Shown piece by piece: positions 17,883-27,513 of a DNA stretch of 64,000 bases. Numbering within the stretch: position 1 is the first letter of the stretch; each line of letters opens with the position of its first letter. The position numbers and the translations under genes were made by a program. Source of the DNA: Paenibacillus sp. NEAU-GSW1 (GTDB lineage: Bacteria; Bacillota; Bacilli; Paenibacillales; Paenibacillaceae); NCBI RefSeq assembly GCF_009737085.1, contig NZ_WOVL01000021.1, forward strand, positions 1 through 64,000, written 5' to 3'. Under the pieces are notes generated by a model. The model saw only the letters and a program-made list of their open reading frames with translations, had not been told where the DNA came from and did no database searches.

Positions 17883-19964
17883 TTAATAAATGGTTCTGCC
17901 CCGTGCATCCTCAATGCCCGATTTCCGATAAAAATACGTATTTACAATATCGCGCCATTCTTTCGCGTTCTCCAGCTGCTCGTTCAATCTGCCGGCTACA
18001 AGGCGGAACCGCAGTTCATCGACTCGTCCCTCAAGCTTTGCCCAGCGGTCCTGCCAGTAAGCGACCCGTTCCACTCCGCTGAAATGCGTATCGTAAATAT
18101 GCTGTATAACAGTTGAACCCGAGTGAAGCACATGCGTGTACGGCACATGATGGAAAAATAAGAGCAGCTCATCCGGACAGCTTTCCAAGCTTTCATATAC
18201 GGCTGCATTTGCCGACTCATACTGCCCTGCATAGCCGGTGCCGTCAGCCTTCGTCCGGTTGACGCCAATGCCAAGATGATCGGCAAAATGATACGTGCCC
18301 CACTTCGAATATTCATAGCCGTCGATATCCGGACCGTAGTGATAATGCGGACGCACCATCCAGCCTACGCCGAGCGGCGACGTGTAGCTCTCATAGATAG
18401 ACCACGATTCCAGCAGAAAGGAAACGACCGCCTCTCCGACCGTCTCGTCCGCTCCGAACGTCAGCGACGTCCATTCGCTTGCGATTTGCTCGGAAGTCAA
18501 ATCCGGATTCCAGATCAAGCGCCCATAGCCATACAGATTCGCTTGCGCCAGATGATGCCCCGTCCAATTGTCATCATCGCCAATATTGCTGACCGCTGTA
18601 ATGCCGCTATGCATATAAGGATGAATATTGCCCGCGGCGATTTCTTTGATCGTGCTTCCATTGCCGCCGTGATGCGTATCGAAATCAAGCACTTCTTTCC
18701 ATTGCGGCACCAGGAAGCAGACATGCCGCTGCTGACCGGTATATTCTTGCGTAATTTGAAATTCCATCATTTGATTCGTCTTCTGCATCGCGCCAAACAA
18801 CGGCGATACCGGCTCCCGCACTTGGAAATCCATCGGTCCGTTTTTAATTTGCAGCACGACATTGTCCATAAACTGTCCGTCAAGCGGCTTGAAATGGTCA
18901 TACGCCGCACGCGCCCGATCGGTCGAACGATCCCGCCAATCCTGGTGGCAGTTGTACACGAAGCATCTCCAAAGCACGAGACCGCCATAAGGCTGCAGCG
19001 CTTCGCCAAGCATATTGGCGCCGTCCGCATGATTTCGGCCGTACGTAAACGGCCCCGGGCGATTTTCAGAATCGGCCTTCACAAGGAAACCGCCGAAATC
19101 CGGGATATGCCGGTACACTTCAGCCGCCTTTTCCTTCCACCAGGCTCGTACGCGCTCATCGAGCGGATCGGCTGTGTCCAAATCGCCAAGCTCTATCGTC
19201 GCTGCATAATTAACGCTTAAATAAAGTTTGATGCCGTATTCCCTGAACACGCTTGCAATTTCAGCCACCTGAGGCAGCAGCCGCTCTGTAATAAGGAACG
19301 TCTCCGGCCGATGCACGTTGACATTATTAATGGCAATACCGTTAATGCCGATCGAAGCCATCATTCGCGCATAGTCGCGAATACGCCCGGAGCCGGACAG
19401 CAGCTCATTGTTGCGGAAAAAAATCGAATCGCCGGCATACCCCCGCTCGATGCTGCCGTCCATATTGTCCCAATGATTGATCATCCGAAGGCTGTATTTC
19501 GGCGATTCCGAAATTTGCAGCGACTCCAGCGATTCACCCGATTGGATGAGCCTCAGCAAATGGAAAACAGCGTATAATGCGCCGGATGCCGAAACGCCGG
19601 CGGCAAGCACATACGTCCGGCCGCCTTGATTCACCGTCCTCAGCCAATAGCTTTCAGCAGACACGCTGCTTACTGCCGTTACGTCCGTTAAAGCGCTGTC
19701 AATAATCGCGGAGCTGCCCAGCGTTCCGACCACAATGGCCTTCCCTGCATGCCGATCCTCCGTGCCGGTCCATTGCACTTCCGCCTGCATGCCAAGCATG
19801 GAATCCAGCGCCATCTTCAGTTCATTTGCAGCCGACGCCAGCGGGCCGTCTCCGTATTCGCCAGCGATTACAATATGCTTCGTCCACTGGCGGTAGCTTT
19901 CCGCCAGCGCTGCGTTGTTCACTCGGTCATAACGCAGCCAGCCTTTATATCCATTATCGATCAT
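17883..19964 (-). CDS. aguA: GH67 alpha-glucuronidase, 693 aa
   Basis: Removes 4-O-methyl-glucuronic acid from the non-reducing end of aldouronates such as MeGX3. Full family length with an N-terminal alpha/beta domain (about 1-145), a TIM barrel (about 150-480) and a helical C-terminal domain. The catalytic residues line up with the Geobacillus enzyme: general acid E300 in [11 protein letters not shown], and the base pair D379 in NGPMDFQ and E407 in ITQEYTG. No signal peptide, so it acts inside the cell on imported aldouronates. It follows ytcP after a 90-base gap that holds a hairpin, and precedes xynA2 closely. A GGGTACATGCG start region with GAGAGGGG lies before the ATG. Confidence 0.95.
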   Translation of the reverse strand: MIDNGYKGWLRYDRVNNAALAESYRQWTKHIVIAGEYGDGPLASAANELKMALDSMLGMQAEVQWTGTEDRHAGKAIVVGTLGSSAIIDSALTDVTAVSSVSAESYWLRTVNQGGRTYVLAAGVSASGALYAVFHLLRLIQSGESLESLQISESPKYSLRMINHWDNMDGSIERGYAGDSIFFRNNELLSGSGRIRDYARMMASIGINGIAINNVNVHRPETFLITERLLPQVAEIASVFREYGIKLYLSVNYAATIELGDLDTADPLDERVRAWWKEKAAEVYRHIPDFGGFLVKADSENRPGPFTYGRNHADGANMLGEALQPYGGLVLWRCFVYNCHQDWRDRSTDRARAAYDHFKPLDGQFMDNVVLQIKNGPMDFQVREPVSPLFGAMQKTNQMMEFQITQEYTGQQRHVCFLVPQWKEVLDFDTHHGGNGSTIKEIAAGNIHPYMHSGITAVSNIGDDDNWTGHHLAQANLYGYGRLIWNPDLTSEQIASEWTSLTFGADETVGEAVVSFLLESWSIYESYTSPLGVGWMVRPHYHYGPDIDGYEYSKWGTYHFADHLGIGVNRTKADGTGYAGQYESANAAVYESLESCPDELLLFFHHVPYTHVLHSGSTVIQHIYDTHFSGVERVAYWQDRWAKLEGRVDELRFRLVAGRLNEQLENAKEWRDIVNTYFYRKSGIEDARGRTIY

Positions 19965-19983
19965 CGCATGTACCCCTCTCTAT

Positions 19984-20031
19984 AAAAGGCCGCGTCCGCC
20001 TGATGGAACATCTTGGATCGGAAGCGGCCTA
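19984..20031 (-). terminator. Intercistronic hairpin between ytcP and aguA
   Basis: AGGCCGC and GCGGCCT close a long loop and are followed on the minus strand by TTTATAG. Placed inside the cluster, it would act as a partial terminator or a messenger-stabilising 3' end rather than a full stop. Confidence 0.55.
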
Positions 20032-20056
20032 TCTATACATTCTATACTGTCTTGCG

Positions 20057-20983
20057 TTATCCCTTCACGCCGCCAACGGTCATCCCTTTAACGAAATACT
20101 TTTGCAGGAAAGGATACACCATAATGATTGGCAAGCTTGCGATAATCGTCATCGTTGCGCGGATCGAGGTCGGCGTTACCGAAACGCCGCCGCTTTGCGC
20201 AGATGCAAACGCGTCGCCTGCAGTAGTCGAGTTCGCTGCCGTATTCGACGTTTGCAATATTTTCATCAACTCGTATTGCAGCGTGCTTAACTCAATATGC
20301 GAGGAGTTGTACAGAAATACGTCGAACCACGAATTCCATTGCCCTACGGCTACGAATAGCGATACAGTGGCAAGCGCCGGAACGGTAAGCGGCAGCACGA
20401 TTCGGAAAAACGTTGTAAAATCGCCCGCGCCGTCCATTCTCGCCGATTCCATAATGCCTTCCGGCAGCCCCTCGATAAAGGAGCGAATAACGATCATATT
20501 AAATACGCTGATAATGCCCGGAATAATGTACACCCAGAACGAATTGATCATACCCAGCTCTTTAATGAGCAAGTACCCCGGAATAAGGCCGCCGCTGAAA
20601 TACATCGTAAAGATGAAAGCGACCGTTACGAACTTCCGCAGCACATATTCCTGACGGCTGATCGTGTAAGCAAGCATTGCCGTAAAGAATACGGAGACAA
20701 CCGTCCCGAGAATCGTGCGCGCCGCCGAGATGAACGTTGCGAAATAAATCGATGCTTCATTAAAAATGTAATTGTAATTGTCCAACGTCCACATCCGAGG
20801 CCAGAAGTAAACGCCTCCGCGAATGGAATCGTTCGCGTCGTTGAACGACAGTGCGAACATGTTGATGAACGGATAGAGCGTAATGCATACCAGTCCGAGC
20901 ATCAGAATAATGTTGACCGTATCAAAAATTTTATCGGGCCAATTAAAATATACTTTGCGGGAAGAACTTCCTTCACTCATCAT
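20057..20983 (-). CDS. ytcP: Oligosaccharide ABC permease, YtcP/CUT1 type, 308 aa
   Basis: Inner-membrane permease of the aldouronate importer. About six spans are visible (first at about 16-40), with the cytoplasmic EAA loop ESARMDGAGDFTTFFRIVLPLTVPAL near residues 188-213 that docks the ATPase. The long periplasm-side loop WPRMWTLDNYNYIF and the C-terminal QKYFVKGMTVGGVKG are typical of the YtcP branch. No ATPase gene is present in the cluster; YtcP/LplB systems usually share a general MsmX-type ATPase encoded elsewhere. It starts 13 bases after lplB. Confidence 0.92.
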   Translation of the reverse strand: MMSEGSSSRKVYFNWPDKIFDTVNIILMLGLVCITLYPFINMFALSFNDANDSIRGGVYFWPRMWTLDNYNYIFNEASIYFATFISAARTILGTVVSVFFTAMLAYTISRQEYVLRKFVTVAFIFTMYFSGGLIPGYLLIKELGMINSFWVYIIPGIISVFNMIVIRSFIEGLPEGIMESARMDGAGDFTTFFRIVLPLTVPALATVSLFVAVGQWNSWFDVFLYNSSHIELSTLQYELMKILQTSNTAANSTTAGDAFASAQSGGVSVTPTSIRATMTIIASLPIIMVYPFLQKYFVKGMTVGGVKG

Positions 20984-20995
20984 TTATGCCTCCTT

Positions 20996-21967
20996 CTAGA
21001 ACAACCGGCTTTCGCCCATTCTCTTCGCGATGTTGTTAGCCGCGATGAGGAAAATGAAGCTGACGACGGTCTTAAACATTCCGGCAGCCGTCGCTACACC
21101 ATAGTTGCCCATGTCCATCCCGTATTTCAGTACGAATATATCAAGGTTTTCGGAATATTCCACGTTCATAGGATTACCGAGCAAGTATTGCGGCTCGAAC
21201 CCCGATTCCAAAATATGCCCAAGGTTCATAATCAATAAAATAACGATGACGGATTTCAAGCCTGGGAGCGTAATATGCAGAATGCGCTGGAACCGGTTGG
21301 CCCCATCGATTTCCGCAGCCTCGTACTGCGAGGGGTCGATCGTCGTAATAGCCGCCAAATAAATGATCGTATTCCAGCCGACGTTTTTCCACACCTCAGC
21401 GCTGCCGAGAATGCCCCAGAAATATTCCCCTTTTCCAATCCATAGGATCGGTTGATCGATAATGTTTAGCTTGATAAGCATAATATTGATAATGCCTTCC
21501 GGCGACAATGCCGAAGATACGATGCTTGCCGCTACAACCCACGATATAAAGTGCGGCAAGTAGCTGATCGTCTGCACGAACCGCTTAAATATAATGTTGC
21601 GAAGCTCATTTAGCAGGATGGCCAATACGATGGCCGTAACGAATCCGAGAATTAAGTTGATCGAGCTCATAACGAGCGTATTGCGAAGCACGAGATAAAA
21701 GCGATCCTCGCTGAATAGAAAATCGAAGTTTTTCCAGCCTACCCATTGCTGATCGAACAAATCTTTTGCCGGTCTGAATTTCTGGAACGCGATCGTCCAG
21801 CCCCAAAGCGGCACATACTTAAACACGAATACCCACAGCAGAAAAGGAAGCGACATCAGCATCAGCACTTTTTGCTGCAGCAGTTTTTTGAAAAACAGCT
21901 GCAAACGAGAGCTGCCGGATAACGGTCTATTAAGGTTTGCAACGGCTTGTTCTATATGTTTCTCCAC
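20996..21967 (-). CDS. lplB: Oligosaccharide ABC permease, LplB type, 323 aa
   Basis: Second permease of the importer. It has a short cytoplasmic N-terminus, a first span at about residues 33-50 (VLMLMSLPFLLWVFVFKYVPL) and the family segment GWTIAFQKFRPAKDLFDQQWVGWKNF. The EAA loop YEAAEIDGANRFQRILHITLPGL follows near 216-238. It forms the heterodimeric channel with YtcP. It lies behind an intercistronic hairpin after lplA. Confidence 0.92.
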   Translation of the reverse strand: MEKHIEQAVANLNRPLSGSSRLQLFFKKLLQQKVLMLMSLPFLLWVFVFKYVPLWGWTIAFQKFRPAKDLFDQQWVGWKNFDFLFSEDRFYLVLRNTLVMSSINLILGFVTAIVLAILLNELRNIIFKRFVQTISYLPHFISWVVAASIVSSALSPEGIINIMLIKLNIIDQPILWIGKGEYFWGILGSAEVWKNVGWNTIIYLAAITTIDPSQYEAAEIDGANRFQRILHITLPGLKSVIVILLIMNLGHILESGFEPQYLLGNPMNVEYSENLDIFVLKYGMDMGNYGVATAAGMFKTVVSFIFLIAANNIAKRMGESRLF

Positions 21968-21990
21968 CTGATTAATCTCCCTTCCATAAA

Positions 21991-22032
21991 ACCGGAGGAC
22001 CGAAGCATCGTGCTTCGCCCCGGTCCTCCGTT
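21991..22032 (-). terminator. Hairpin between lplA and lplB
   Basis: CGGAGGACCG...CGAAGC and GCTTCGGTCCTCCG pair in a long GC-rich stem, followed by TTTTATGG. Hairpins in this position let binding-protein messenger outnumber permease messenger. I infer partial termination or 3'-end protection of lplA. Confidence 0.7.
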
Positions 22033-22045
22033 AACGCTTAGTTTT

Positions 22046-23743
22046 TTACCATTTTCCGTCGATGCGGTCTTTAACTACTTTTGTAATAAATGCTTCGTAA
22101 CCTTTTACATCATTCTTGTTGTATTCGGCTACATATTCGTTCCAAATTTTTTCGAAGTCGCCTGGTGCAGCGAGAACGAGTTTCGGAATGTATTTTTGTT
22201 GTACGTCAGCTGTTTTTTGTTCGAAAACTTGCTCAGGCGTGCCTTGGCCTTTGTTGATGCTCCATGCAGGGAACCATGGGCGCTCATCCGGCTTCGCGAA
22301 GTATTCGGAAAATGTTTTCGCGCCGTATGCATCAAGAATCGCTTTGTCGCCGTCTGTGTATTCTGTAGCCACAATTTCAGGCTGATTGCCTACGGCATAT
22401 GAGTTACCGTCGGCAAGCAGGGAGTTGTTGCCGTAACGCGGCCAGCTGTACTCGAAGTAGCTCCAGCCGATCGAGCGTTTTTTCTCGTTGTCGTTGCGGT
22501 CTACAATTTGCTCTTTGGTCATGACATAACGGCCGTCTGCATCCACGGAATAATGCGTATCTTTAATACCCCATTGAACAAGAATTTGGTTCTCTTCTTT
22601 AAGCAGGTTGTCGAAATATTTAATAATGCGTACCGGATCTTTCGCTTTTACGGAAATACCGATACCCCGGTTGTTAACGAAAGCAGGAGGATCTACATAC
22701 TGATCTTTCGTATTCGCATCGAACACGATTGGCAGCGGAGCGTAACGCTTCTCATCGATGCCCGCTTTTTTCAAGTTGTTCGTTGCGTCTCCTACTTGCC
22801 AGCCGTAGTTGAAATAGCCGAGTACGCGGCCGGAAGTCAGCTTAGCCAAGTATTGGTCTTTGTTCGCCGTGAACGATTCCGGATCGAACATGCCTGCCGC
22901 GTTCACTTCATTCAGCTTCTGCAGCCATCTTTTCTCATAGTCGGACGCCGCGTAAACTTTAGCATCATGCGTAGTCATGTCGACCATAACGCCGCCGTCG
23001 TTTGGATAGCCTGCAAGGTGCATCGGAGTGTTCGTGATTGTGAAGAAGTTGTCCTTCACGCCTGCGAACGTTGCAAAACCGATTGTGTCCTTGCCGTCAA
23101 CTTGCGGATATTTATCTTGGTACTTCTTAATCAGATCGAAGTACTCGTCAAGTGTTTTGATTTTTGGATAGCCAAACTCTTTCAGTACGGAGCGTTGAAT
23201 CCAGAACGCGCCTTGACCGATCGTCGGGTCGCCGATATAGCCTTGGTCTGCGGAGAATGGCAGGTGATAGATCTTGCCGTCCTCTTGTCTGAACTTATCG
23301 AAATAAGGACCGTAAACGCGTTTAATGTTAGGGCCGTATTGCTCAATCAAATCGTCCAGCGGGATAAAAGCGCCGGCATCGAGCAGCTTGTCAATCTCGC
23401 CCTCTGGAACGATAACGTCCGGATAGTCGCCGGACGCGATCATGACGCCGGATTTTGTTTTAACGTCCCCAACGAGAAATTCCATTTTCCAGTCCACGCC
23501 AGTTTGCTTTTGAAGCTCTTTACCGATTATGGTGTCGCTTGCAAGTACATCTTTGTTGTTGCCAAAGCTGTAGTAAGTAAAGGTTACCGGCGTTTTGTCG
23601 TTTTCCGCAGCGGCTGTCGATTCAGCCGGTTTATTGCTCTCTTTGCTGCCCGTGTTGCCATTGCTGCAACCAACAACGAGCATGACAGAAGCCGTCATGG
23701 CAGCCAGGCCTGCGTTCAACCATTTCTTGTTGCCCATCTTCAT
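22046..23743 (-). CDS. lplA: Aldouronate-binding lipoprotein (LplA-type), 565 aa
   Basis: Solute-binding protein that captures aldouronates or xylooligosaccharides outside the cell. From the ATG at 23743 (AAAGGGG before it) a lipoprotein signal ends in LVVGC with the lipidated Cys at residue 26, followed by a low-complexity linker GNTGSKESNKPAES. The mature part is a large two-lobe extracellular binding protein of family 1, LplA branch (KTPVTFTYYSFGNN, SGDYPDVIVPEGEIDKLL). The frame to 23779 is not needed. Ligand specificity is inferred from the cluster. A CcpA-type site lies just upstream. Confidence 0.9.
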   Translation of the reverse strand: MKMGNKKWLNAGLAAMTASVMLVVGCSNGNTGSKESNKPAESTAAAENDKTPVTFTYYSFGNNKDVLASDTIIGKELQKQTGVDWKMEFLVGDVKTKSGVMIASGDYPDVIVPEGEIDKLLDAGAFIPLDDLIEQYGPNIKRVYGPYFDKFRQEDGKIYHLPFSADQGYIGDPTIGQGAFWIQRSVLKEFGYPKIKTLDEYFDLIKKYQDKYPQVDGKDTIGFATFAGVKDNFFTITNTPMHLAGYPNDGGVMVDMTTHDAKVYAASDYEKRWLQKLNEVNAAGMFDPESFTANKDQYLAKLTSGRVLGYFNYGWQVGDATNNLKKAGIDEKRYAPLPIVFDANTKDQYVDPPAFVNNRGIGISVKAKDPVRIIKYFDNLLKEENQILVQWGIKDTHYSVDADGRYVMTKEQIVDRNDNEKKRSIGWSYFEYSWPRYGNNSLLADGNSYAVGNQPEIVATEYTDGDKAILDAYGAKTFSEYFAKPDERPWFPAWSINKGQGTPEQVFEQKTADVQQKYIPKLVLAAPGDFEKIWNEYVAEYNKNDVKGYEAFITKVVKDRIDGKW

Positions 23744-23770
23744 AAATACCCCTTTCAGTTTCAAACGTCT

Positions 23771-23784
23771 TGTAAGCACTTTCA
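23771..23784 (-). promoter_or_regulatory. CcpA (cre) site ahead of lplA
   Basis: The minus-strand sequence TGAAAGTGCTTACA differs from the relaxed cre consensus TGWAANCGNTNWCA at only one position. It starts immediately after a TATACT box (23785-23790), so bound CcpA would block transcription of lplA and the genes behind it when glucose is present. No good -35 hexamer stands 17 bases upstream of TATACT, which fits a promoter needing YesN. Confidence 0.7.
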
Positions 23785-23871
23785 GTATAGATCGAAACCG
23801 CTTGCCTGATTACCCGCCAAACTTTAGTTCGTACTTTAAAATGCATAGTTTTGCTATAGGCCGCTATTGGT

Positions 23872-25638
23872 TTATTGCATATCTTCTCCCGTTTTTCCAT
23901 CCTTAGGAAGCCGAAGCTCGACCGTCGTCCCTTTGCCATGCTCGCTTTGAATATCGAATTCAAACGCATCCGGGTAGCAAAGCTTTAGACGCGTATATAC
24001 ATTTTTCATGCCGACATTGTCGCCTATCGTATCGTCGTCCTTCAAATAGTGAAGCAGCTCGTCAAGCTTGCTTTCCGTCATCCCCATTCCATTGTCGCTT
24101 AAGCGGAAAACAAGCCGATTGCCGGATAAACCGATATGCAGCGCGATCAGCCCGATAGCAGGCGATCCCTCGACGCCGTGTATGCTGGCATTTTCTACAA
24201 ATGGCAGGAACGTCATTTTCGGAATCATTTGGTCGTAAACAGCATCCTCAACGGTTAACTGATATTGCAGCTTGTCCCCGAAACGGTATTTTTGAATTTC
24301 AAGGAAGCATTCAATCAGCTCGATTTCTTCACGAATCGTCACCCAGCTGCGCTTCCATGAAATAGACTTGCGGAAAATTTTAGCCATGTAATTGATCGTC
24401 CTGGCCGTCTCTCCCTCACCCTTCATCAAGCTGCGCATCCGAATCGTTTCCAGCGCATTGAACAAAAAGTGCGGATTGATCTGACTATGCAGGGCGTGAA
24501 GCTGCGCTTGACGCTGACGGATTTCCAAATCCTTCTTCTGGATATCAGCCATATAGACGTCATTAATCAAATTGTCGATCCTCGCAGTCATTCGATTGAA
24601 CTCGCTGGTGAGCTGGCCGATCTCGTCGCGCGAATCCTCGTACGGGATCGGTTCGAACTGCTGGTGTTTAACCTTTTTCATATATATCAGAATGCGGACG
24701 AGCCGATGGTGAATCGATCTCGATATGACCACAATAATAATCGTTGGGAGGAGGAAATTCAGAGCCGCCAAATAAAAAATAAAAGAGCCCGACTTGCGGA
24801 CCTCGTGCAAAACATTTTTCTCATCCATGACACCGTGCAGCGCCCATCCATTCAAATAGTTGTTGTTGGCATACAGCTTGTTGAATTCAATCGGCTTTTC
24901 CGGCTTCTCGACTTTCGTTATTGGAAGCGTGCCCGAGCTCCAGTCCATTTCTTTATCGTTGGCAAAATGAACCGTTTGATTCGGGTGCACAAAATAAATG
25001 TTTCCCTCAAAACCGGAATTGGCGAACAGTTGCCTTACCGTCGCCATATTCAGATCAATTTTTACAATGCTGTTGACTGATGTGACGGTATTGTTCATGC
25101 GCTGGATCATGCTGATCTGACTATCGTTAACGTATAAATAAGGGTAGGATACGTTTGTCTGAATAAAATCCTGGTACCATGGCTCAGCAACAACCGATTC
25201 GGTAAGCGGCAAAATATTGCCCGAGGCCAGCATCGTCTTGTTATCTGTATAAATAATTGTCGAGTTCGTCGTATGATACGCTTGCTCCGATTTATTGAAC
25301 ATGCCGCGCATTTTTTCGTTAAGCGCCTCAATATACTCCGCTTGGCTGGCATAATGGTGGTTCAAATGGTCGTTAAGCACTGGATCAATATAGTAGAGAT
25401 AAGATATGCCTGCAGCCTCGTCGATGACAGCACGAAGCTCTCGCTGCAGCTGTTCGAGCGCAATATCCGCATCATGTGTTTTTTGATTTATAATATTGTT
25501 CGTTGACACATTATAGAAAAAAATATTGGTTAGCACGATTGGAATAAAGACGCACAAAAAATACATGAAAATCAGCTTGTCGCGCAGCTTCAGATGGTTT
25601 AAATGAAATCGTCCCACGTTGTATCTCCATCCGTTCAT
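23872..25638 (-). CDS. yesM: Sensor histidine kinase, YesM type, 588 aa
   Basis: Membrane kinase of the cluster's two-component system. A first span at about residues 20-44 and a second at about 285-310 enclose an extracellular sensor region. Then come a HAMP linker (about 312-365), a coiled stretch, and the His_kinase domain with the phosphorylated His in INPHFLFNALETIR. The C-terminal ATPase domain has NASIHGVEG and DNGMGMT. The ATG overlaps the yesN stop (ATGA), so kinase and regulator are co-translated. It presumably detects xylan-derived sugars, directly or through LplA; the ligand is inferred from context only. Confidence 0.9.
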   Translation of the reverse strand: MNGWRYNVGRFHLNHLKLRDKLIFMYFLCVFIPIVLTNIFFYNVSTNNIINQKTHDADIALEQLQRELRAVIDEAAGISYLYYIDPVLNDHLNHHYASQAEYIEALNEKMRGMFNKSEQAYHTTNSTIIYTDNKTMLASGNILPLTESVVAEPWYQDFIQTNVSYPYLYVNDSQISMIQRMNNTVTSVNSIVKIDLNMATVRQLFANSGFEGNIYFVHPNQTVHFANDKEMDWSSGTLPITKVEKPEKPIEFNKLYANNNYLNGWALHGVMDEKNVLHEVRKSGSFIFYLAALNFLLPTIIIVVISRSIHHRLVRILIYMKKVKHQQFEPIPYEDSRDEIGQLTSEFNRMTARIDNLINDVYMADIQKKDLEIRQRQAQLHALHSQINPHFLFNALETIRMRSLMKGEGETARTINYMAKIFRKSISWKRSWVTIREEIELIECFLEIQKYRFGDKLQYQLTVEDAVYDQMIPKMTFLPFVENASIHGVEGSPAIGLIALHIGLSGNRLVFRLSDNGMGMTESKLDELLHYLKDDDTIGDNVGMKNVYTRLKLCYPDAFEFDIQSEHGKGTTVELRLPKDGKTGEDMQ

Positions 25639-27206
25639 TTTTTGCCTAACAATTTATTGCGATAGTCGGTAGGCGTCGCCTTCTCCAGCTTCTCGAACTG
25701 GGTAACGAAATAATCGGCGTTCTGGAATCCGACCCGCTCTGCTACCTCATACATGCGCAGATCGGTTTGACGCAGCAGCTTCTTCGCTTCCGCAATTCGG
25801 ATGCTTAACAAATAATCGTTGAAATATACGCCGTACGATTTGCGGAACAATTGCCCAAGATATGCCGAATTCATATAAAATTTAGCCGCAATGCTCTTTA
25901 AGCTAATGTTCTCGGTATAATGCGCCTCGATATATTTCTTAATCCGCTCAATGCCGCCCTTGGACTGCTCGCCTCGCCGTTCCGACATGTATGCGGCAGC
26001 CTCCGCTGCAAACGCCAGAAATAACGGCTTCAAATGCTGCAGCCGATTGTATCCGTTCTGCCAATCCATCACTTTCGGCAGCAGCTTCAGCTCCGTTTCA
26101 TCTCCATCCATCTCGCGAATAATATTTATAATGCCGATGACACAGCGGGTAATCGCATTCGCCACCGCGCTTGGAGCAAAACGCTTCTCGATAAATTCCT
26201 GGAACAGACGGTCAATGTCGCTCGCATAAGCCTCTTGATCATTCTCTTCCACATGCTCCAGCAGCTTTTTATACGTATCGTTCTCAATGTCGAAGTAATA
26301 GAGCAAAGTGCCTTGAAGCCGGTTCGCGAACAAAATGTTTTGACCGTCCTCGGCAAATTTATAGGACATTGCTTCGTTCGCGCTTTGGTACGTTTGCTTC
26401 ACCTTTCCGAGCCCTTCGACGGAATCGCCAATATAGAGCATCACATCCGCTTTCGCGGCGCGGCTTAGCTCCCTTTGAAGACCTCGATATATGGTTTCAC
26501 AGCTGCTGCCTTCCGTTATCCGGTCAATCGGCAACAGCAGCCCGAACAGCCCTTTCTGCTGTTCATAGACCGGAATGCGGCTGCGATGCTCCTCCGGCAA
26601 AAACTGCAGCGCGACCGCTGCTTCTTTCGCTGTCCACTGCGCTGGCAGTTGTCCGTTCGCTCCCCGTCCGTGAAGCTCCGCCAGCACATAGACGAACGAC
26701 TCCGACTCGTCGAGCTGCAGCGCGCGGGCAAGCGCTTTCACATCATCTTCGGAGAGGTGGCCTTTTATGAGCGTCTCGACGACCGATTCCGAGACCTGCT
26801 TCTCTCCGGTCAAGCTGGCCAAACGTTTGACGTTAAGCGTACCGGAGAGCTTGCGAAGCGTTGACTCCAATTCAGCCTCGTCTATTGGCTTCAATATATA
26901 ATCGTGTACGCCGTATCTTAACGCCTGCTGCGCATATTTAAAATCGTGATAACCGCTTATAATAATAAAAACAGGCGGATTCTCCATGCTTTCCGTTAGC
27001 TTCTGAATGAGCCCCAGTCCGTCCAATACCGGCATCCGAATGTCCGTGATGACAAGATCCGGCTGCAGCAGGCTAATCTGTTCAAGCGCTTCGCTGCCGT
27101 TTTCCGCTTCTCCGCATATTTCATAATGCAAAGATTGCCAGTCCATTAAATTCAATAATCCTTTGCGGACAAAAATTTCGTCATCCACCAGCAGCACTTT
27201 GTACAT
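25635..27206 (-). CDS. yesN: AraC-type response regulator, YesN type, 523 aa
   Basis: Receiver domain at residues 1-120 with phospho-acceptor D55 in LVITDIRMPVLDG and the acidic pair at 8-9. A middle region of about 280 residues of the YesN kind follows, and a C-terminal AraC/XylS double helix-turn-helix from about residue 420 (ISLKSIAAKFYMNSAYLGQLFRK ... VAERVGFQNADYFVTQFEK). I start at the ATG at 27206, eight bases after AAAGGGG; the ATG two codons earlier is too close to that site. It is expected to activate lplA and the genes behind it. A TATAAT (27237-27242) without a good -35 lies upstream. Confidence 0.9.
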   Translation of the reverse strand: MYKVLLVDDEIFVRKGLLNLMDWQSLHYEICGEAENGSEALEQISLLQPDLVITDIRMPVLDGLGLIQKLTESMENPPVFIIISGYHDFKYAQQALRYGVHDYILKPIDEAELESTLRKLSGTLNVKRLASLTGEKQVSESVVETLIKGHLSEDDVKALARALQLDESESFVYVLAELHGRGANGQLPAQWTAKEAAVALQFLPEEHRSRIPVYEQQKGLFGLLLPIDRITEGSSCETIYRGLQRELSRAAKADVMLYIGDSVEGLGKVKQTYQSANEAMSYKFAEDGQNILFANRLQGTLLYYFDIENDTYKKLLEHVEENDQEAYASDIDRLFQEFIEKRFAPSAVANAITRCVIGIINIIREMDGDETELKLLPKVMDWQNGYNRLQHLKPLFLAFAAEAAAYMSERRGEQSKGGIERIKKYIEAHYTENISLKSIAAKFYMNSAYLGQLFRKSYGVYFNDYLLSIRIAEAKKLLRQTDLRMYEVAERVGFQNADYFVTQFEKLEKATPTDYRNKLLGKK

Positions 27207-27438
27207 AATCATTCCCCTTTCAACACACCAGTTTTAATTATAAAGTATCGCTATATGCAGAATCATCCCCTTAATATATGGAATAATCATCTATCAATTC
27301 GACAATGCCGAATATTATAAAGGGATGCTAATCATCCGAGTACCCGCAAAACTATAGCATTTACTTAAAAGATTAAAGTGATCCCGCTGCACACCTACAG
27401 CTGTTCGCTTTTCACGCTCTCGAATGCTGTTTCTGCTC

Positions 27439-27505
27439 GTTTTAGGCTCATTTGAGCCTAAAATAAAAAACTGCGCCGCCGTTTACATCCCAACGGCAGC
27501 GCAGC
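27439..27505 (-). terminator. Tandem terminator hairpins after bshB2
   Basis: CTGCGCTGCCGTT pairs with AACGGCGGCGCAG (27471-27504) and is followed on the minus strand by TTTTTTATTTTAGGC. A second perfect hairpin, TTTTAGGCTC/GAGCCTAAAA (27440-27463), follows at once. Both lie past the bshB2 stop. Confidence 0.85.
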
Positions 27506-27513
27506 ATATAAAA

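Noticed and set aside
18276..19220. 314-codon plus-strand frame
   Set aside because: Antisense to aguA, whose GH67 catalytic residues are all present.
22508..23809. 433-codon plus-strand frame
   Set aside because: Antisense to lplA; no domain recognised.
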